Origin: Apostichopus japonicus
Taxonomy: Eukaryota; Echinodermata; Holothuroidea; Aspidochirotida; Stichopodidae
Reading direction: 5' to 3'
DNA: 64,000 nucleotides
Assembly: GCF_037975245.1 (NCBI RefSeq)
Contig: NC_092563.1
Location: forward strand, 9,608,001 to 9,672,000
Shown: one piece after another, positions 33,679-45,690 of the stretch
Layout: every line of letters begins with the position of its first letter
Position numbering within the stretch: position 1 is the stretch's first letter
The notes under the pieces: model-generated
Told to the model about the DNA's origin: nothing
The model's input: only the letters and a program-made list of their open reading frames with translations
Databases searched by the model: none
Position numbers and translations under genes: made by a program

Positions 33679-35905
33679 TAAAGCGGGAGGCCAGGGTTCG
33701 AATCCCAGCGAAGGCTGGAAGTTTTTTCACCGGTATGGATTTTCCAACTCATTACGATTTCAATTACATATATTCTTTGGCTTTGTCGTTTACCTCCATT
33801 ACCAATAGTCTGTTTAAAGTATCTCTTTCGGAATGTTTAGGAATCACAAATAATTTCGAGTTGTTTAGCATTATGTTTGATCTCTAGAGCAAGGCAAAAT
33901 ACGTCACCAAAACAGAACTAGTATTGTTCGATACAGGTGACAAGCGCCTACAGTGGAATTATGACCTTCCTTACCCGGTTTCGAACCTCTGGACATACAA
34001 TCAGCGTCCATAGCCACTAGTGGTTAGGGTGTCCGCATATAAAGCGGGAGGCCCGGGTGCGAATATTTTTTTCCCAAACTGAACTGACACTGACATTATT
34101 TCCTCGATTCTGATTGGCTCTAAGCGAGCCAATAGGTTTCCGTACGTACAGGTTATAAGGCTTTATACAACTAGTTAACAAGTCAAAAGACACAGACATA
34201 TATCGTCAAATGCCTTGTGTACACTCACTGGCATGCACACACTCGCTCACCGTCTTCATAGCCACTCCATATCCGACTAGGCCTATCATGATTCATTGAC
34301 TGAATACATTTTGAATTTATGATTATAAAACTATCGTAAAAGTATCGCAACTCCGAATGTACACAAACACCTCGTACATATGTACATCGGGTACATGTAT
34401 ACAGTTAAAAATGCACTGTGTGTTATTGTGTTATATACTATACACAGTACGCTTTCTAGTCACTTCGCCCAACAACCATTTCGCCCAACTGCCATTTCGC
34501 CCAACCAGCCTGGTCATTTCGCCCAACCAGCCTGGTCATTTCGCCCAACCAGCATGGTCATTTCGCCCAACCATCATAGTCATTTCGCCCAACCAGCATG
34601 GTCATTTCGCCCAACCGTGTTGGTCATTTCGCCCAACCTTATTTTTACTAATATTCAGTCAGAATAATATTACTTTTTCTATTCCACTAGTTCAATTTGA
34701 TTTATTTTGGGTTAGGTTACTTCGTAATAGGTAAATAAAAAAGTGAGGTCCGCTCGATATCGATCGGAGTCTGAGCAGTTATTTCGGGTATAATGGGAGG
34801 ATTACACTACTTTAGGCGTTTACGCATACAATGGGAGTTATATTATTATACAAACACAGGGGAATCGGTCTTCATTAAAACCTATCAAACCGAACCCCTA
34901 AAACACTGATCCATCCTACTGACTAACAATTCCCGAACGTTTCCTTATTAAATTGAAAAAAAATATATAAAACCCGTCCGTAATATTGAATTACTATATT
35001 TAATCAATGTAACCACTTTATCAATGTAACCACATATGTAATCACATATGTAATCAATTTAACCACGACTTCAAGTTTCCTTAATACTCGGTTCGTATCC
35101 CGTAACGTTAACAATTCCCGAACGTTTACTATATCAAACCTATCAAACCTAACCCCTAAAACACTGATCCATCCTCAAGATTCCTTAATATTCGGTTCTA
35201 ATCCTGTAACGTTAAAAATTCCCGAACGTTTCCTTACTAAAGTTATACAAAGTAAAGGACTTCAGGTTTCCTTAATATTCCTTAATATTCGAACGTTTAC
35301 TATCAAACCTAACCCCTAACACACTGATCAATCCTCAAGTTTCCTTAATATTCGGTTCGTATCCTGTAACGTTAACAATTCCCGAACGTTTCCTTTTGAA
35401 ATATCATATTTAATCAAGGTTGGGCGAAATGACCAGGCTGGTTGGGCGAAATGACCAGGCTGGTTGGGCGAAATGGTAAGGTTGGGCGAAATGGTAAGGT
35501 TGGGCGAAATGGCAGTTGGGCGAAATGGTTGTTGGGCGGAGTGTCCTGCTTCCCACAGTACAACCAGGGAGTTGCTCCTTGTACAACAGGCTACATTACA
35601 TGTGTTGTGTAGAGCGGAGTCAAGCGAGTAAACAAACGATCGAGGACTGCCTATAATGGGCGCAGTAGTTGTAAATAGTTGCTTCATTGTGTTAAGAGCA
35701 CTATATACTTTCGTTCATATATACCTACAAAAGTTCTGGAAAGTTGCTAATGTGAATATCTTGAATTTGTTCGTGTTGATCATACTGGTATCGACAGAGT
35801 ATGAAGGGATCAATGTTGAATACTAAAGTATATCACGTGCTCGCTGAGAGCCAATCAGAATCGAGGAAATAATTTCAGTGTCAGTTCAGTTTTGGAAAAA
35901 AAAAA

Positions 35906-35953
<48 letters not shown>

Positions 35954-35998
35954 GTATATGTATATATACATATATGTGTGTGTGTGTAGATGTAGATA

Positions 35999-36050
<52 letters not shown>

Positions 36051-39000
36051 GTCAACTTCAAAAACAGGATGTTTATTTTTTTCTATTTTGATTTATCATT
36101 ACTATTTATGTTTGCTGTATTTATACATAAATGTATTAATAATGTAATATATCGGTATCTCTCGCCTATTCTGACTATGCCTCTAACGGGGAACAGGAAC
36201 TTATTGTAGTTTTTAGTATGATATGCAAGTATATATCAATATCATTCCCAGATCTTTCTCATCCACCTCTACAACCATTTTTTTAAGTTTCATGTTTAGT
36301 GCACTATCGTTCAAGTTCCCGTCAAATGCCTTTCATGTATTATATTTATGTTTCAATACAGGTGTGGGATGCGGATTTAGCTTTGTCGGCGCAACAATGG
36401 GCCGATAGATGCCAAAATGAACATCCGGTAGCTAGAAACAGAGATTACACAAACATCGGTCAGAATCTGTTTATTAAGGCAGATTCCTCCGCAGTCGATC
36501 CGCCGTCTCCCGTTATGACACCGGTGAGGTCATGGAATAGTCAAGCGAAAGACTACACATACATCAATAACTCGTGTGCTGAAAACTGTGCAGAGTACAA
36601 GCAGGTAAATAATTTCAAATTGCATACCCATCTTTAACCTAAGTGGAACAACTTGCTGAACAAGGATTGGTAGGTACAACAATAAGAGGTGGGAGGGTGG
36701 TCATTGGAGTTAGAGGGAAAGATGGCGCAGGGGGGGGGGGTTGCTTGCGATTTCCATTGATCAAACAAAAATATGATTGATACATTGACTGCTCCTACTT
36801 ATTGAATAAAGATGATTTGAATTGCAGTATACAGCAATATGTACCGAACATGTTAATGTAGTATTGTTTCCCTTGTTCATTCGTTATTCGTTTTTATGCA
36901 TAATTTTAGTCCCTCTTAATGTTACTGGATTAACTATTGTCACATGTTGTCAGACGTAATCACAAGTTTCAGGTATCTTATATTTTATTTACATCTCTCG
37001 ATATGGTCTTTCACCCAATTCAACACAACACACAGCTTGATCAGTTCCCGCTCATCTACACATCTTATTGAGTAAAACGTGTCAAATAACCATGCATGTT
37101 TTAGTTGTATATAACGGGTTTTCCACTATGGTGACAATTTCAGGTCATATGGGCAGAAACAGAGAAAGTCGGATGTGGTGTCAAGTATTGCGAAGTAGCT
37201 TCAACTAGAAGCGGAACAGCCTACCAAAATGCCTGGATTGTAGTGTGCAATTACTCTCCAAGGTAACAGACATCAAGGCCCTTCAAGAATAATAAAAATA
37301 TGGTCTATTGTTCACTTGGTGCATAGTGACGGTAGTCTAGTGTCCTCCAATGAAATTGTTAGCTGATGTTGTTAGTGTTAAGAGGTATGAGTCTTATTAA
37401 AGTAAAAGAAACACAATTAGATATGTTTCTATATCTATCGAGGTTCTCAATACGTTCACCTTCATGCTATATTTAATGTCCTACATTCTCCTTTAAGGCC
37501 AACTGGACCATGGTGTCTGCCTCATAGTATAGACACAGAATAGTTAATGTTGAATCCATTATTTTGTAAGTTGAGTCTACACCGTTCCTCTGTCAATATA
37601 TGTTAATTTCATAACTTCAGCTACAACAGAGCAACAACGATTTGCATGACATTCTAGGGAATCCATGACTGTTATTTTGAAATAATTTCTTAAGCTCCTT
37701 GGAAAATGTTAATTCTTTGATTTTCCATTGCTCGTTAATTTCCTTTATTATGTATTATTTTCAGAGCTGACGTCATTGGTGCGAAGCCGTACATCGCCGG
37801 AGTTCCGTGTTCAAACTGCCCTTCTGGAATGTTGTGCAGGAACAACGTTTGCTGTAAGCCCATAACATCTTTTTGGTTTTATAAGAAAAGTAATGAATAT
37901 TTGGCGAAATTCTATTACTTTGATACTTCATGCATGTGTAGATATATTGTTCTCTCGTTTCCGCATGGTGAGGAGGGAGAAACTAACGACGAGGATTGCA
38001 TAGCATAAGAAATTAATTTTGAAAGACGCACTCGTTAGTCAATAAAATATCTCTTGAAAGCAGAATTGTGATGATTTAATATAATTTCTACTTCAGCCGT
38101 TATATGTTATCCTTTAGTTTAAGAAGTTGCTTCGGTTGGCCATGTAACCATTTACTTGCAGGATCGCAACTATTAGACCGCAAATTACAGTGCTTGCTAA
38201 CTGACATGTAGGTGAGATGCCAATGTGACATGCTTGGAACCTAGTTTCATTTTGGTCTCGATTTCAAGACAATTTGAACTTGACAGGTTAAGTCTACGAG
38301 CAAGAAACGTCTTTCAACAACTGTTATAACTGATAGTGGAAGGGCGCCACCGTACTGAACATTGTATTGTTCCACCAACTTAGATATTGATTGTACTTTT
38401 CATGGCCTATAGAGCATAGTTGTGACTTGACATGTCTCAGACCATCCATAAAGGCTGATGAATTGGACTGTCTTTGGCACAAGTTAACAACCATGACGAC
38501 TAAGATATGAACTATATAAAGTAAACGTTTGGCAGACAATTTCCTAACCCATGTGCCAGCCCTCGTTGCGGAATCTTCCTGTTTCAGCAGCGAATTCCTA
38601 AAATAGATTAAATCATCATCAGTCCTCGTGATTTTACACAATCAGTATTTATACCATCCTCTTTACATCCATGCAACAACAATTCTGATGATAATTGCAA
38701 ACATACCAAGTAAGTCACTTCATGAGGTCCATTTGGGGACTTTTTTCTGGATAACGATGGTTCAGAAGCTTATTCAGGCGGGTGAAGTCTATACTCATAT
38801 TACTGAATGGCACCCGTATAGAACAGGTGCCACTGTCAAATAAAACGAACTCTTTCAAGATTCGAAGGAAAAGTACAATGCACAGTTCATATGAGTTACT
38901 ATCAGTGCCTAATTATCTTGATTGGTTTCATGTTTGCTTGAACAAATGTTCAACCTCAGCAATCATTTCAGCTATCGGATTCAGTAAAGACTAAAGAAAC

Positions 39001-40479
39001 GCTCACTTCTGTCTTAGCGGATCGTTTTTTATAACACTGATGACATTGAAGTCCTTATCGTAAGAAACATAATGCATTTAAAGGTAGTCTCGTAACAAAT
39101 AATCATTCTGTTTCGTACATTAAAACCGCATTAAACAATTTTGGTTCCATGATTAAACTGCCTTTTCTGTAACTTTGTCGTAAACAGATAACAGTCCCCA
39201 AGAAGAGGCTGACAGTGGTAACTATCTTATTTAACGTCTTTACATATAACAACTGTTCGTCTATGTAGATTTATTAGCAAAATTCATGTCATTTAACCGA
39301 AAGTAAACACTTAAATGAAGAGTTTGATAACACATGGTCAGTATGATATCACAAAATGTGGAGCTTGGCACGTTTGGCTCCATATACATATTATTGAAAG
39401 AAACTAGTATCATGAATATATAAACTTACCCAGTAATAACAATAGGCAAGGATAAATTGACACTTGCCTCCCGCCCCTTCGCGGCAACCACTACCCTAAC
39501 GCACATACCCCCACATCAGTCTATATATTATTACCTTTCAGAAACAACTGTTACTCGATATCGTAAACACAGGAAATTGGTTACTAACTACTTTCCTTAT
39601 GAAGAAATCCATTTCTTTTTCAGACTCCTGTCAAATTGAATGCCACAATTGTGGAACTAAAACTTCCCAGTGCACTTGTAATTGCCAAAATGGATATTTT
39701 GGTACATTCTGCGAGAGTAAGTTTGCTATAATTGTTGGTATAGTAGTTTTCTAACATTTTCTGGCCTCACGACAATTTGTCATTTGACTGTCGTAGGTAC
39801 ATACTGTCTGAAGTTGGTAGTTTGGTTTTCGTGCCCAGGTTCTTTCCTGAGCGACTTTTCCTTAAAAAAAAAGTACTGTCTGAAGTGATGGAAGTGGTGT
39901 TATCAATGTGCATGTATCATACTGTCTGAAGTCATGGAAGTGTTGTTATTAATGTGCATGTATCATACTGTCTGAAGTCATGGAAGTGTCGTTAGTAATG
40001 TGCATGTATATCAAACTGTCTGAGGTCATGGAAGTGTCATTTATGAGCATGTATCATATATACTCTCTGAAGTCATGGAAGTGTCGTTAGTAATGTGCAT
40101 GTATCATACTGTCTGAGGTCGTGGAAGTGGTGGTATCAATGTGCATGTATCATACAGTCGTAATTCTTGGAAGTGTTGTTAGTAATGTACATGTATCATA
40201 CTGTCTGAAGTCATGGAAGTATTGTTAGTAATGTGCATGTAGTTGTAATACACAGAACGTTTACTTCAAAACATGTCATTAAAGTTTGTTAACGATTTTA
40301 AACCAAGATCTTATGGATATACACTACTATACAGATTACTGCGAGGATACAGACGCTAAATGCGGCGATGACAATGGATGGCCTGAGAGCCAGTGCGGAC
40401 TCGACCCTAATGTTAAAGATAAATGTCCCACGATGTGTGGTGTTTGCGGTTAGTAAAAACGTATATATTCACACATATT

Positions 40480-40560
<81 letters not shown>

Positions 40561-40676
40561 TTGTGCTCGATACAGGTGACAAACGCCAACAGTGGAATTA
40601 CGACCTTCCTTACCGGTTTAGAACCTTTGGACATACAATCAGCGTCCATATATATATATATATATATATATGGACG

Positions 40677-40753
<77 letters not shown>

Positions 40754-40867
40754 TATATAGATATATATATTATTTTTAAGTTGCGCTTTGACAAAGCATC
40801 ATTTTGACAAGATTTAAGTATTTCTATTTTCTTTGCAGAGCCAGCACCGCGTATTGCCGACTGTTAG
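28500..40867 (+). CDS. CAP-family secreted protein with EGF-like and ShK modules, copy 2 (complete)
   Basis: Seen: seven exons (28500-28658, 36362-36604, 37144-37262, 37765-37853, 39624-39716, 40335-40448, 40839-40867) with AG/GT borders join to 846 bp, 281 residues plus TAG. Order: signal peptide (about 1-22, [15 protein letters not shown] then a TSA cleavage-like site), CAP domain (about 24-173), Cys-rich hinge, EGF-like (GYFGTFCE), ShK (C-x6-C-x10-C-x9-C-x3-C-x2-C), tail EPAPRIADC. The CAP core is clear: [47 protein letters not shown]. Odd: the usual acidic residue of GENL is Gln, the Glu after the helix Trp is Gln (SWNSQ), and the GHYTQ His is Glu (AEYKQ), so the metal-site tetrad is mostly lost. 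A sequon NNS precedes a Cys. Role inferred: secreted binding protein, with the ShK part possibly acting on a channel or other receptor; unproven. No gene name is justified. Confidence 0.9.
28659..31384 (+). other. Copy 2 intron 1, proximal part
   Basis: No gene seen. Between about 30220 and 30660 a loose ~30-bp repeat of AAATAGTCGAAATT-like words in several variants covers some 440 bp. The remainder is unremarkable AT-rich sequence. Confidence 0.5.
31385..31620 (-). repeat. Dispersed repeat G (GGCGCGAAGCGTAC family), minus copy
   Basis: Read on the minus strand it contains GTAGCGAGGAATTTGCCAAG, GTTGGCGCGAAGCGTACAA and GAAATTACTAGCAATATCAT, followed by an A-run and a G-rich tail. The same order occurs at 56038-56360, and the GGCGCG-AGCGTACAAGAAAA block also at 53.88 kb. 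Confidence 0.8.
31621..33587 (+). other. Copy 2 intron 1, middle part
   Basis: No gene or classified repeat recognised. A 15-base G run lies at 32561-32575 and a short CTT run at 33417-33435. Confidence 0.5.
33588..33670. repeat. (AT)n microsatellite next to a SINE copy
   Basis: About 80 bp of nearly pure alternating A/T, directly before SINE family 1 sequence. Confidence 0.9.
33671..33765 (+). mobile_element. SINE family 1, 3' half
   Basis: Carries AAAGCGGGAGGCC, the B-box-like GGGTTCGAATCCC and the family ending TTTTCCAACTCATTACG. The A-box half has been replaced by the (AT)n tract. Confidence 0.75.
33810..34062 (+). mobile_element. SINE family 1, 5' part, truncated by a foldback element
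   Basis: Shares AAGTATCTCTTTCG, a GAATCACAAATAATTTCGAG-like stretch, ACCTTCCTTACCCGGTTTCG and CACTAGTGGTTAGGGTGTCC with the copy at 3661-3972. Its B-box is cut at GGGTGCGAAT, exactly where the foldback element at 34059 starts. Confidence 0.75.
34059..35907. mobile_element. Foldback/MULE-like element with long inverted arms
   Basis: The left end GCGAATATTTTTTTCCCAAA and the following ~50 bp (CTGAACTGACACTGACATTA, TCCTCGATTCTGATTGGCTC) are mirrored at 35845-35900. Further in, nine TTTCGCCCAAC-containing units (34461-34638) face seven inverted ones (35419-35543), and the outermost units of the two arrays occur in matching order. No coding sequence. The right tip merges into an (AT)n tract, so the target duplication is lost. 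The terminal 20 bp resemble those of the element at 55292-56037. Confidence 0.7.
34890..35400. repeat. Internal imperfect repeats of the foldback element
   Basis: Blocks containing AACCCCTAAAACACTGATCC, TTCCTTAATATTCGGTTC and AACAATTCCCGAACGTTTCC recur about three to four times with variation between the two arms of the element. Confidence 0.7.
35908..36050. repeat. (AT)n-rich compound microsatellite
   Basis: TA/TG dinucleotide blocks at the right end of the foldback element, in copy 2 intron 1. Confidence 0.9.
36362..36604 (+). CDS. Copy 2 exon 2: CAP core
   Basis: 81 codons, phase 0 on both sides, acceptor ACAG, donor GTAAAT. Encodes [38 protein letters not shown] and [13 protein letters not shown]. 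Confidence 0.92.
36605..37143 (+). other. Copy 2 intron 2
   Basis: About 540 bp with a G run near 36730. Nothing else was recognised. Confidence 0.6.
37144..37262 (+). CDS. Copy 2 exon 3: CAP C-terminal strand
   Basis: 119 bp encoding [16 protein letters not shown] and [14 protein letters not shown], the most conserved end of CAP domains. It ends two bases into an Arg codon. Confidence 0.93.
37263..37764 (+). other. Copy 2 intron 3
   Basis: About 500 bp; nothing recognised. Confidence 0.6.
37765..37853 (+). CDS. Copy 2 exon 4: hinge
   Basis: 89 bp encoding [20 protein letters not shown] and MLCRNNVC, the CRISP-type hinge. Acceptor TTTCAG, donor GTAAGC. Confidence 0.9.
37854..39623 (+). other. 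Copy 2 intron 4
   Basis: About 1.8 kb. I searched for a counterpart of the copy 1 microexon and found none; one CAG-flanked candidate at 38160 would put a stop in frame. No repeat was recognised. Confidence 0.5.
39624..39716 (+). CDS. Copy 2 exon 5: EGF-like module
   Basis: 93 bp encoding seven Cys ([20 protein letters not shown] then [10 protein letters not shown]). Acceptor TTTTTCAG, donor GTAAGT. Confidence 0.9.
39874..40241 (+). repeat. 46-bp minisatellite in copy 2 intron 5
   Basis: About eight imperfect tandem units built on CATACTGTCTGAAGTCATGG plus AAGTGTTGTTAGTAATGTGC plus ATGTAT. Unit length varies slightly where bases are lost. Confidence 0.85.
40335..40448 (+). CDS. Copy 2 exon 6: ShK module
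   Basis: 114 bp encoding [20 protein letters not shown], then [18 protein letters not shown], with six Cys in ShK spacing. Donor GTTAGT is weaker than the others. No Lys-Tyr dyad of the channel-blocking toxins is apparent. Confidence 0.9.
40484..40760. repeat. (AT)n tracts flanking a SINE family 1 fragment in copy 2 intron 6
   Basis: Two long (AT)n runs (about 40484-40557 and 40677-40760) surround about 90 bp of SINE family 1 5' sequence (GATACAGGTGACAAACGCC, ACCTTCCTTACCGGTTTAGA). GCGTCCATATA and TGGACGCTATA form a small inverted pair around the inner run. Confidence 0.85.
40839..40867 (+). CDS. Copy 2 terminal exon
   Basis: Acceptor TTTGCAG ends at 40838. Encodes EPAPRIADC and TAG at 40865-40867. 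The short exon ending in Cys-stop parallels copy 1. Confidence 0.85.
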
Positions 40868-41307
40868 TTGTGTTCATTTTAATATTGTGACGCATAGCAG
40901 CGTGGAACACAAGCCCGGTAGTAACCAGACAGTAGCATCAATATAGCATTCAGCAATATCTTCTTTTTTCTTGGTGCGTGGGACAGTTCATTAATACAAC
41001 ATTTTGTAAGTTATTTCATTTGTTTGAAACTGGTTGCCTATTCGGTATTTTATCACCACTGAAAGTGGTCAGTGCATTCTCGGTAATTCCATAATTCCAC
41101 TGTGGCGAAAGCGTTAGTTCAGTACATTGTTAATCATTTAAAACTAATCTATTATCGTAAAACATTGATGTGAGAACCAAAACTTGGCTTTGTTCTCATT
41201 GCTGTAACTGAAAGAATAACAAACGTATGAGGTAATTTACCATCTAACTCAAGATATTACTATACACACGCATGTAACAACCAGTTTTCCGAATCGAGTT
41301 GGCAGCT

Positions 41308-41313
41308 AATAAA
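41308..41313 (+). terminator. Candidate polyadenylation signal for copy 2
   Basis: First AATAAA after the stop codon (441 bp downstream). A second candidate lies at 41567-41572. Which one is used cannot be told from sequence. Confidence 0.35.
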
Positions 41314-41572
41314 TTATTTAGCATTCCGTGACATGACAACTAATTTACATAAATTTTATGTAACATCGGTTACACGCTAATGTAAGAAATTTTCTTTTTC
41401 ATTTTCTTTCTTCAGTTTCTTTTTCATTTTTATTTTCAGAAGTTGCCTAATTGTCAAAAATAACATTAGTAATCGGTTGTGGTACTCATTCTAATTGAAA
41501 ACTTTCTATTTCCTTAGTACAAAGTTGGTTTTAGCTGTTGGTTTTTAACGGGTAAGTTTACATTAAAATAAA

Positions 41573-44500
41573 TACTGTAAGACGGGCTTAACTGTGTCCT
41601 CCTCTTTATTTGTCTCTAACTCTTCTTGATTTGGAAACTTAGTATTTTCATCAATACAATCACTGACTCAATATTTGAGGCGATTGTGGTCGTTGTATGA
41701 CAGTGTGAATTGTTGAACGTAACCATGCCAAAGTAAGCTGATTCACCCCATTTCAAATCGAAATGGAAAATACATCCATAATCTTCACTATTCTTCTTCT
41801 TTGTAGCTGCTGTTTTGTATTCATGTATATTTCGTATTTTTTTCTGACCAAACCTGTTTCTTCTTAATGCTGAACTGAGGCATAAACTGCATACTAATGT
41901 ATAAAGTGCTCGGGAATTGAAACAAGGGACGCATCTGGTGCTTTGGACAAAACTATAGCAATTCTCGCGACCAAGAAAAATTCTGCGACTTCGTTTCCCT
42001 AGGATCCGTCGCTCTTCCGAGCCGATGAAGCGGTAGCCCAATCCCCACACCCCCTCCCCTGTGGTCATTGCTAATATTACATAACCACTTTTCCCATCGT
42101 CACAACTTAACTGCCGCCCAAATAAGTATGTAGTATGTCATATAAAGCATTCATTCATTAAAGAATGTTGACGTCAGCTGGTATATAGTATAATCACTTG
42201 TAAACAATGCCATCCCCAGTTCAGAGCTACATACAAAATGTAGACTAAGATCAGTCTGTTATCCTCTTCGGTGAATTTTAATGATATAAATGATTCCACG
42301 TAACAGTGCGCAATATACTATTTGTTAACGGTAAAATGATAGCTAACGCTATGAAACCTGCAATGTACTTTGTGTTGTGTGTGAAGAGTGAACACAGTAT
42401 CATAACATATGGTTCCACGTATATGTATAGGCCTAAATGGATTGAACTATTTCGTTGGCGGCGTTCCTGAAATATACCAGAATGAGAAAGAAGCTTTCAT
42501 ATTTCCGGTTAGTGGCATACTCAGAAAACAGAAAACTGTTTATATAGTTGTATTCACCATAATTTATCAATAAAATAAACATAGCGTACCTGAAAGAAAA
42601 CCATGATAATCTGTTGCTTTAATTGCTTTAAACCAACATAAAATAGATATAGGCTATGTTGTCTTGAAATTGGGTATCCAATTTTCTTTCTGCAAATTGA
42701 AATGCTTGTTCAGTTACGACCCAACATCAAATACGGCATTTTAGATTCCGTATAGTCAAACAGGAAGAATTGTGTGTAAACAGGTATCATTGATCGTTAA
42801 CAAAATGGCTAAATACAAAACATTTTTGTCAAAACAATACAGAAATTGGTATACATTACAACACGATTTATCAAGACCCGACTAAGCCAGGTGTTGTCTC
42901 AAAATGAAAAAATATATAATACTGATAATCGAGGTTTAGAACATGTTTTAGTCTGCTTTTGTACTGCAGGGCTGTATAACATGTTTACAATGGGTATGCA
43001 GAGTAAATTAAGATATTGACCCGTTCTCTATGTTCATTCGTGATGTTGTACCAATTGGGAATGTGACTTCGCGGTGTTGCTGTACGAAACGAAAGCAACA
43101 ATTGCAGTCGAAATTCTTCAAAATGATAAGGTCGAGGACTTGTTCTTCTTCCATTGCTAGGAATTGAAGCTAAAAACTGTACAATCGCGAGGAAGATACA
43201 GGAAAATCATGATTACGATGAAATAACACGAACAGAAATTGTCACACACATTGTGAACCATGTTCAACTCGGTCATTTCCAGCGGGGGAAACTGCAAACT
43301 AACTCCACAGAAGAAGCTTGAATACATGATACACAGTTTCGGGATGTTATTTACGTTATCCATGCTCTAATACGGACACTTACAGCTGTTTCAGAACGCA
43401 TGAAATTGAAAGTGTCACAGATAGGTGTACACAATGGCGGCGATTAACTACGTCATAGAAAATGTTCATATTCAATGGTACGTCACCAAAGAACGCCCAT
43501 TTCTACTGAATACGCATTTACCCCGGAGACGATTGACACCACACTTTAATGCACTGCCAATTATATATTTTGACACCTTTCTACATTATTGCTATGGCGA
43601 TTTAGGGCTTGTTGCAAGTGCAATGGTCATAGGGTTACTACAAATCACTGAGGAAGAGCGGTGTGGTGGGGGTGGGAGGAGGTGAGATGGTTATGGGGAT
43701 GAGATGTTACACAAAACTGAAAGACAGTACATTTTCCTACCAAAGGAGGGTGGGTCAATTGTTCCATGGTATTGTAAGGTTTGTTTCTAAAGAAAATGTT
43801 CATCTAGCATTCCAGTAGCCTTTATAAAGACCAGATAATTGTTTCCAAGTAATATTTCACTTGGAATACACTTTTTATTCAAACTGTTGCAAGAAAATAT
43901 ATATGTGAATGTGTATGAAAATATGATTTATAGAAAGGATATGTAGGAATGTGCTTGTTATAATATTGCACAATGTATTACGGCTGAAAGCAAGATAATG
44001 GCTAAATGCATGAAACATGATGGTAAGCAGCAAATGCTTGGAGAGATACCGAAAAATAGTTTAAAAAGATATCGTAACAACTGCAAAGAAATAAATGAAA
44101 TGAAAGAAGAATATATCTTACATAAATTGGTCAGAAAGATGGCCGCATGGAATAAAGATAGTAAATTAATATAAGCTTTTATTAAATGTACAGAAGAGCT
44201 TGAAGGCATATTCAAGCAGATAGAAAGTGCTATTTAATAGGCATCAAGAAAATTGGTGATGTGTGCAAAGTTTCAATGAAACAGAAATACTTACATAAAA
44301 TACACTTAAGCAGTACCGTGAATATGTCAAGGCCTTGAAATATCTTCACATGTACAATGAAAGTAACCTACTTCAAAAGAAGTGTAGACTAAGAAAAAGA
44401 ATACCACAACAGCAGGTAGTCTTTGAAAGGATAAGATATCGTCTTAAGGCAAAGAGGGAGATTTATGATGTGCGTCACGGACGCTCAGCAAATAAAGTGG

Positions 44501-44814
44501 AGACAAAGTAAAAGACACATGTACACATACACTCTAAGCTTATTCTTTTGGACAGTTTTCTCACTTAAGATGCATTGTACAGTAATAGAGAGATTTCATT
44601 GTATACAGCAAGACCCTTCCTAAATTTAAAAAAAAAACTTTTGTAATAAAGCCATACACAATGCTACTAACTCGGTAAATGCATGCATGGTATGATTGAA
44701 AAGTTAATATGATGCTCTTTGTCAAATATAACCCCAATAAATTTATTTAAACCTGAGTATTGTTATTTGATGATACTATTAAGAAAGCAAGACTATGAAT
44801 GTATTAATTTACTG
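41573..44814. other. 3' flank of copy 2, no recognised gene
   Basis: Only unsupported short frames. Near 43.36 kb the dispersed string GCTCTAATACGGACACTT (also at 17.62 kb) appears. Nothing else was identified. Confidence 0.5.
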
Positions 44815-45690
44815 AAAGCTTTCTAGTGCCAGAGAAGCCAACCCGCTCCTCTCTCTCCCCATCCGATGCTTTCCTCTTGTGACAGAGAACCTAAGCCCCT
44901 CCTCTCCCCATTCAATGCTTCCTCTAACCGCATAGCTTTCTAATGACAGAGAATTGCACCCCCTCCTCTCCTCATCCCATGTTTTTCTTTCTAGTGACAG
45001 AGAATCCAACCCCCTCCTCGTCCCATCCCATGCTATCCTCTAGTGACAGAGAACCCATCCCCTCCTCTCCCCATCCAATGCTTTCCTCTTGTGACAGAGA
45101 ACCTAAGCCCCTCCTCTCCCCATACAATGCTCCCTCTAACCATATAGCTTTCTAATGACAGAGAATTGAACCCCCTCCTCTCCTCATCCCCTGCTTTTCT
45201 TTCTAGTGACAGAGAATCCAACCCCCTCCTCTTCCCATCCCATGCTATCCTCTAGTGACAGAGAACCCATCCCCTCCTCTCCCCATCCAATGCTTTCCTC
45301 TAGTGACATAAAACCCAACCCCACTCCTCTCCCCCATCGCATGCTTTCCTCTTTTGACAGAGAACTGAACCACCTCCTCTCCCCATCCCATGCTTTCCTC
45401 TAACCATATAGCTTTCTAGTCACAGAGAACCCACACCTCGCCTCCCCATCCCATCCTTTCTTTTCTCGTGACAGAGAACCCAATCCCCTCATCTCCCCAC
45501 CACATGCTTTCCTCTATTGAAAGAGAACCCAACTCTCTCCTCTCCCCATCCCATGCTTTCCTCTAGTGACAGAGAACCCAATCCCTCCTCTCCCCATCCA
45601 ATGCTTTCCTTTCAAGTGACAGAGAACCCAGTCCCCTCCTCTTCCATCACATGCTTTCCTCTAACCATATAACATTCCCACTTTTTCCAA
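44815..45690. repeat. ~50-bp minisatellite with 212-bp higher-order period
   Basis: Units contain GTGACAGAGAACCCA, CCCCTCCTCTCCCCATCC and ATGCTTTCCTCTAGT. One composite, starting GACAGAGAACCTAAGCCCCT, recurs exactly 212 bp apart (44881 and 45093), indicating block duplication of about four units. Reading frames over it are repeat artefacts. Confidence 0.88.

Noticed and set aside
34890-35400. Telomere-like AACCCCTAA words
   Set aside because: Words are isolated inside ~100-bp imperfect repeats, not a (TTAGGG)n array.
38160-38200. Possible counterpart of the copy 1 microexon in copy 2 intron 4
   Set aside because: Joining after CAG at this point creates TGA in frame; no better candidate was found.
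39874-40241. CRISPR-like array of ~46-bp units
   Set aside because: Adjacent tandem units without unique spacers, in a eukaryotic intron; it is a minisatellite.
41616-42068. 150-codon minus-strand frame
   Set aside because: No recognisable domain, no splice-consistent neighbours, composition like the surrounding noncoding DNA.
43425-43685. 86-codon frame MYTMAAINYVIENV...
   Set aside because: No homology recognised; it begins beside a dispersed repeat and ends in a G-rich run.
44809-45403. Repeat proteins across the GC-richer minisatellite on both strands
   Set aside because: Open frames follow the repeat unit on both strands and have no start context or homology.
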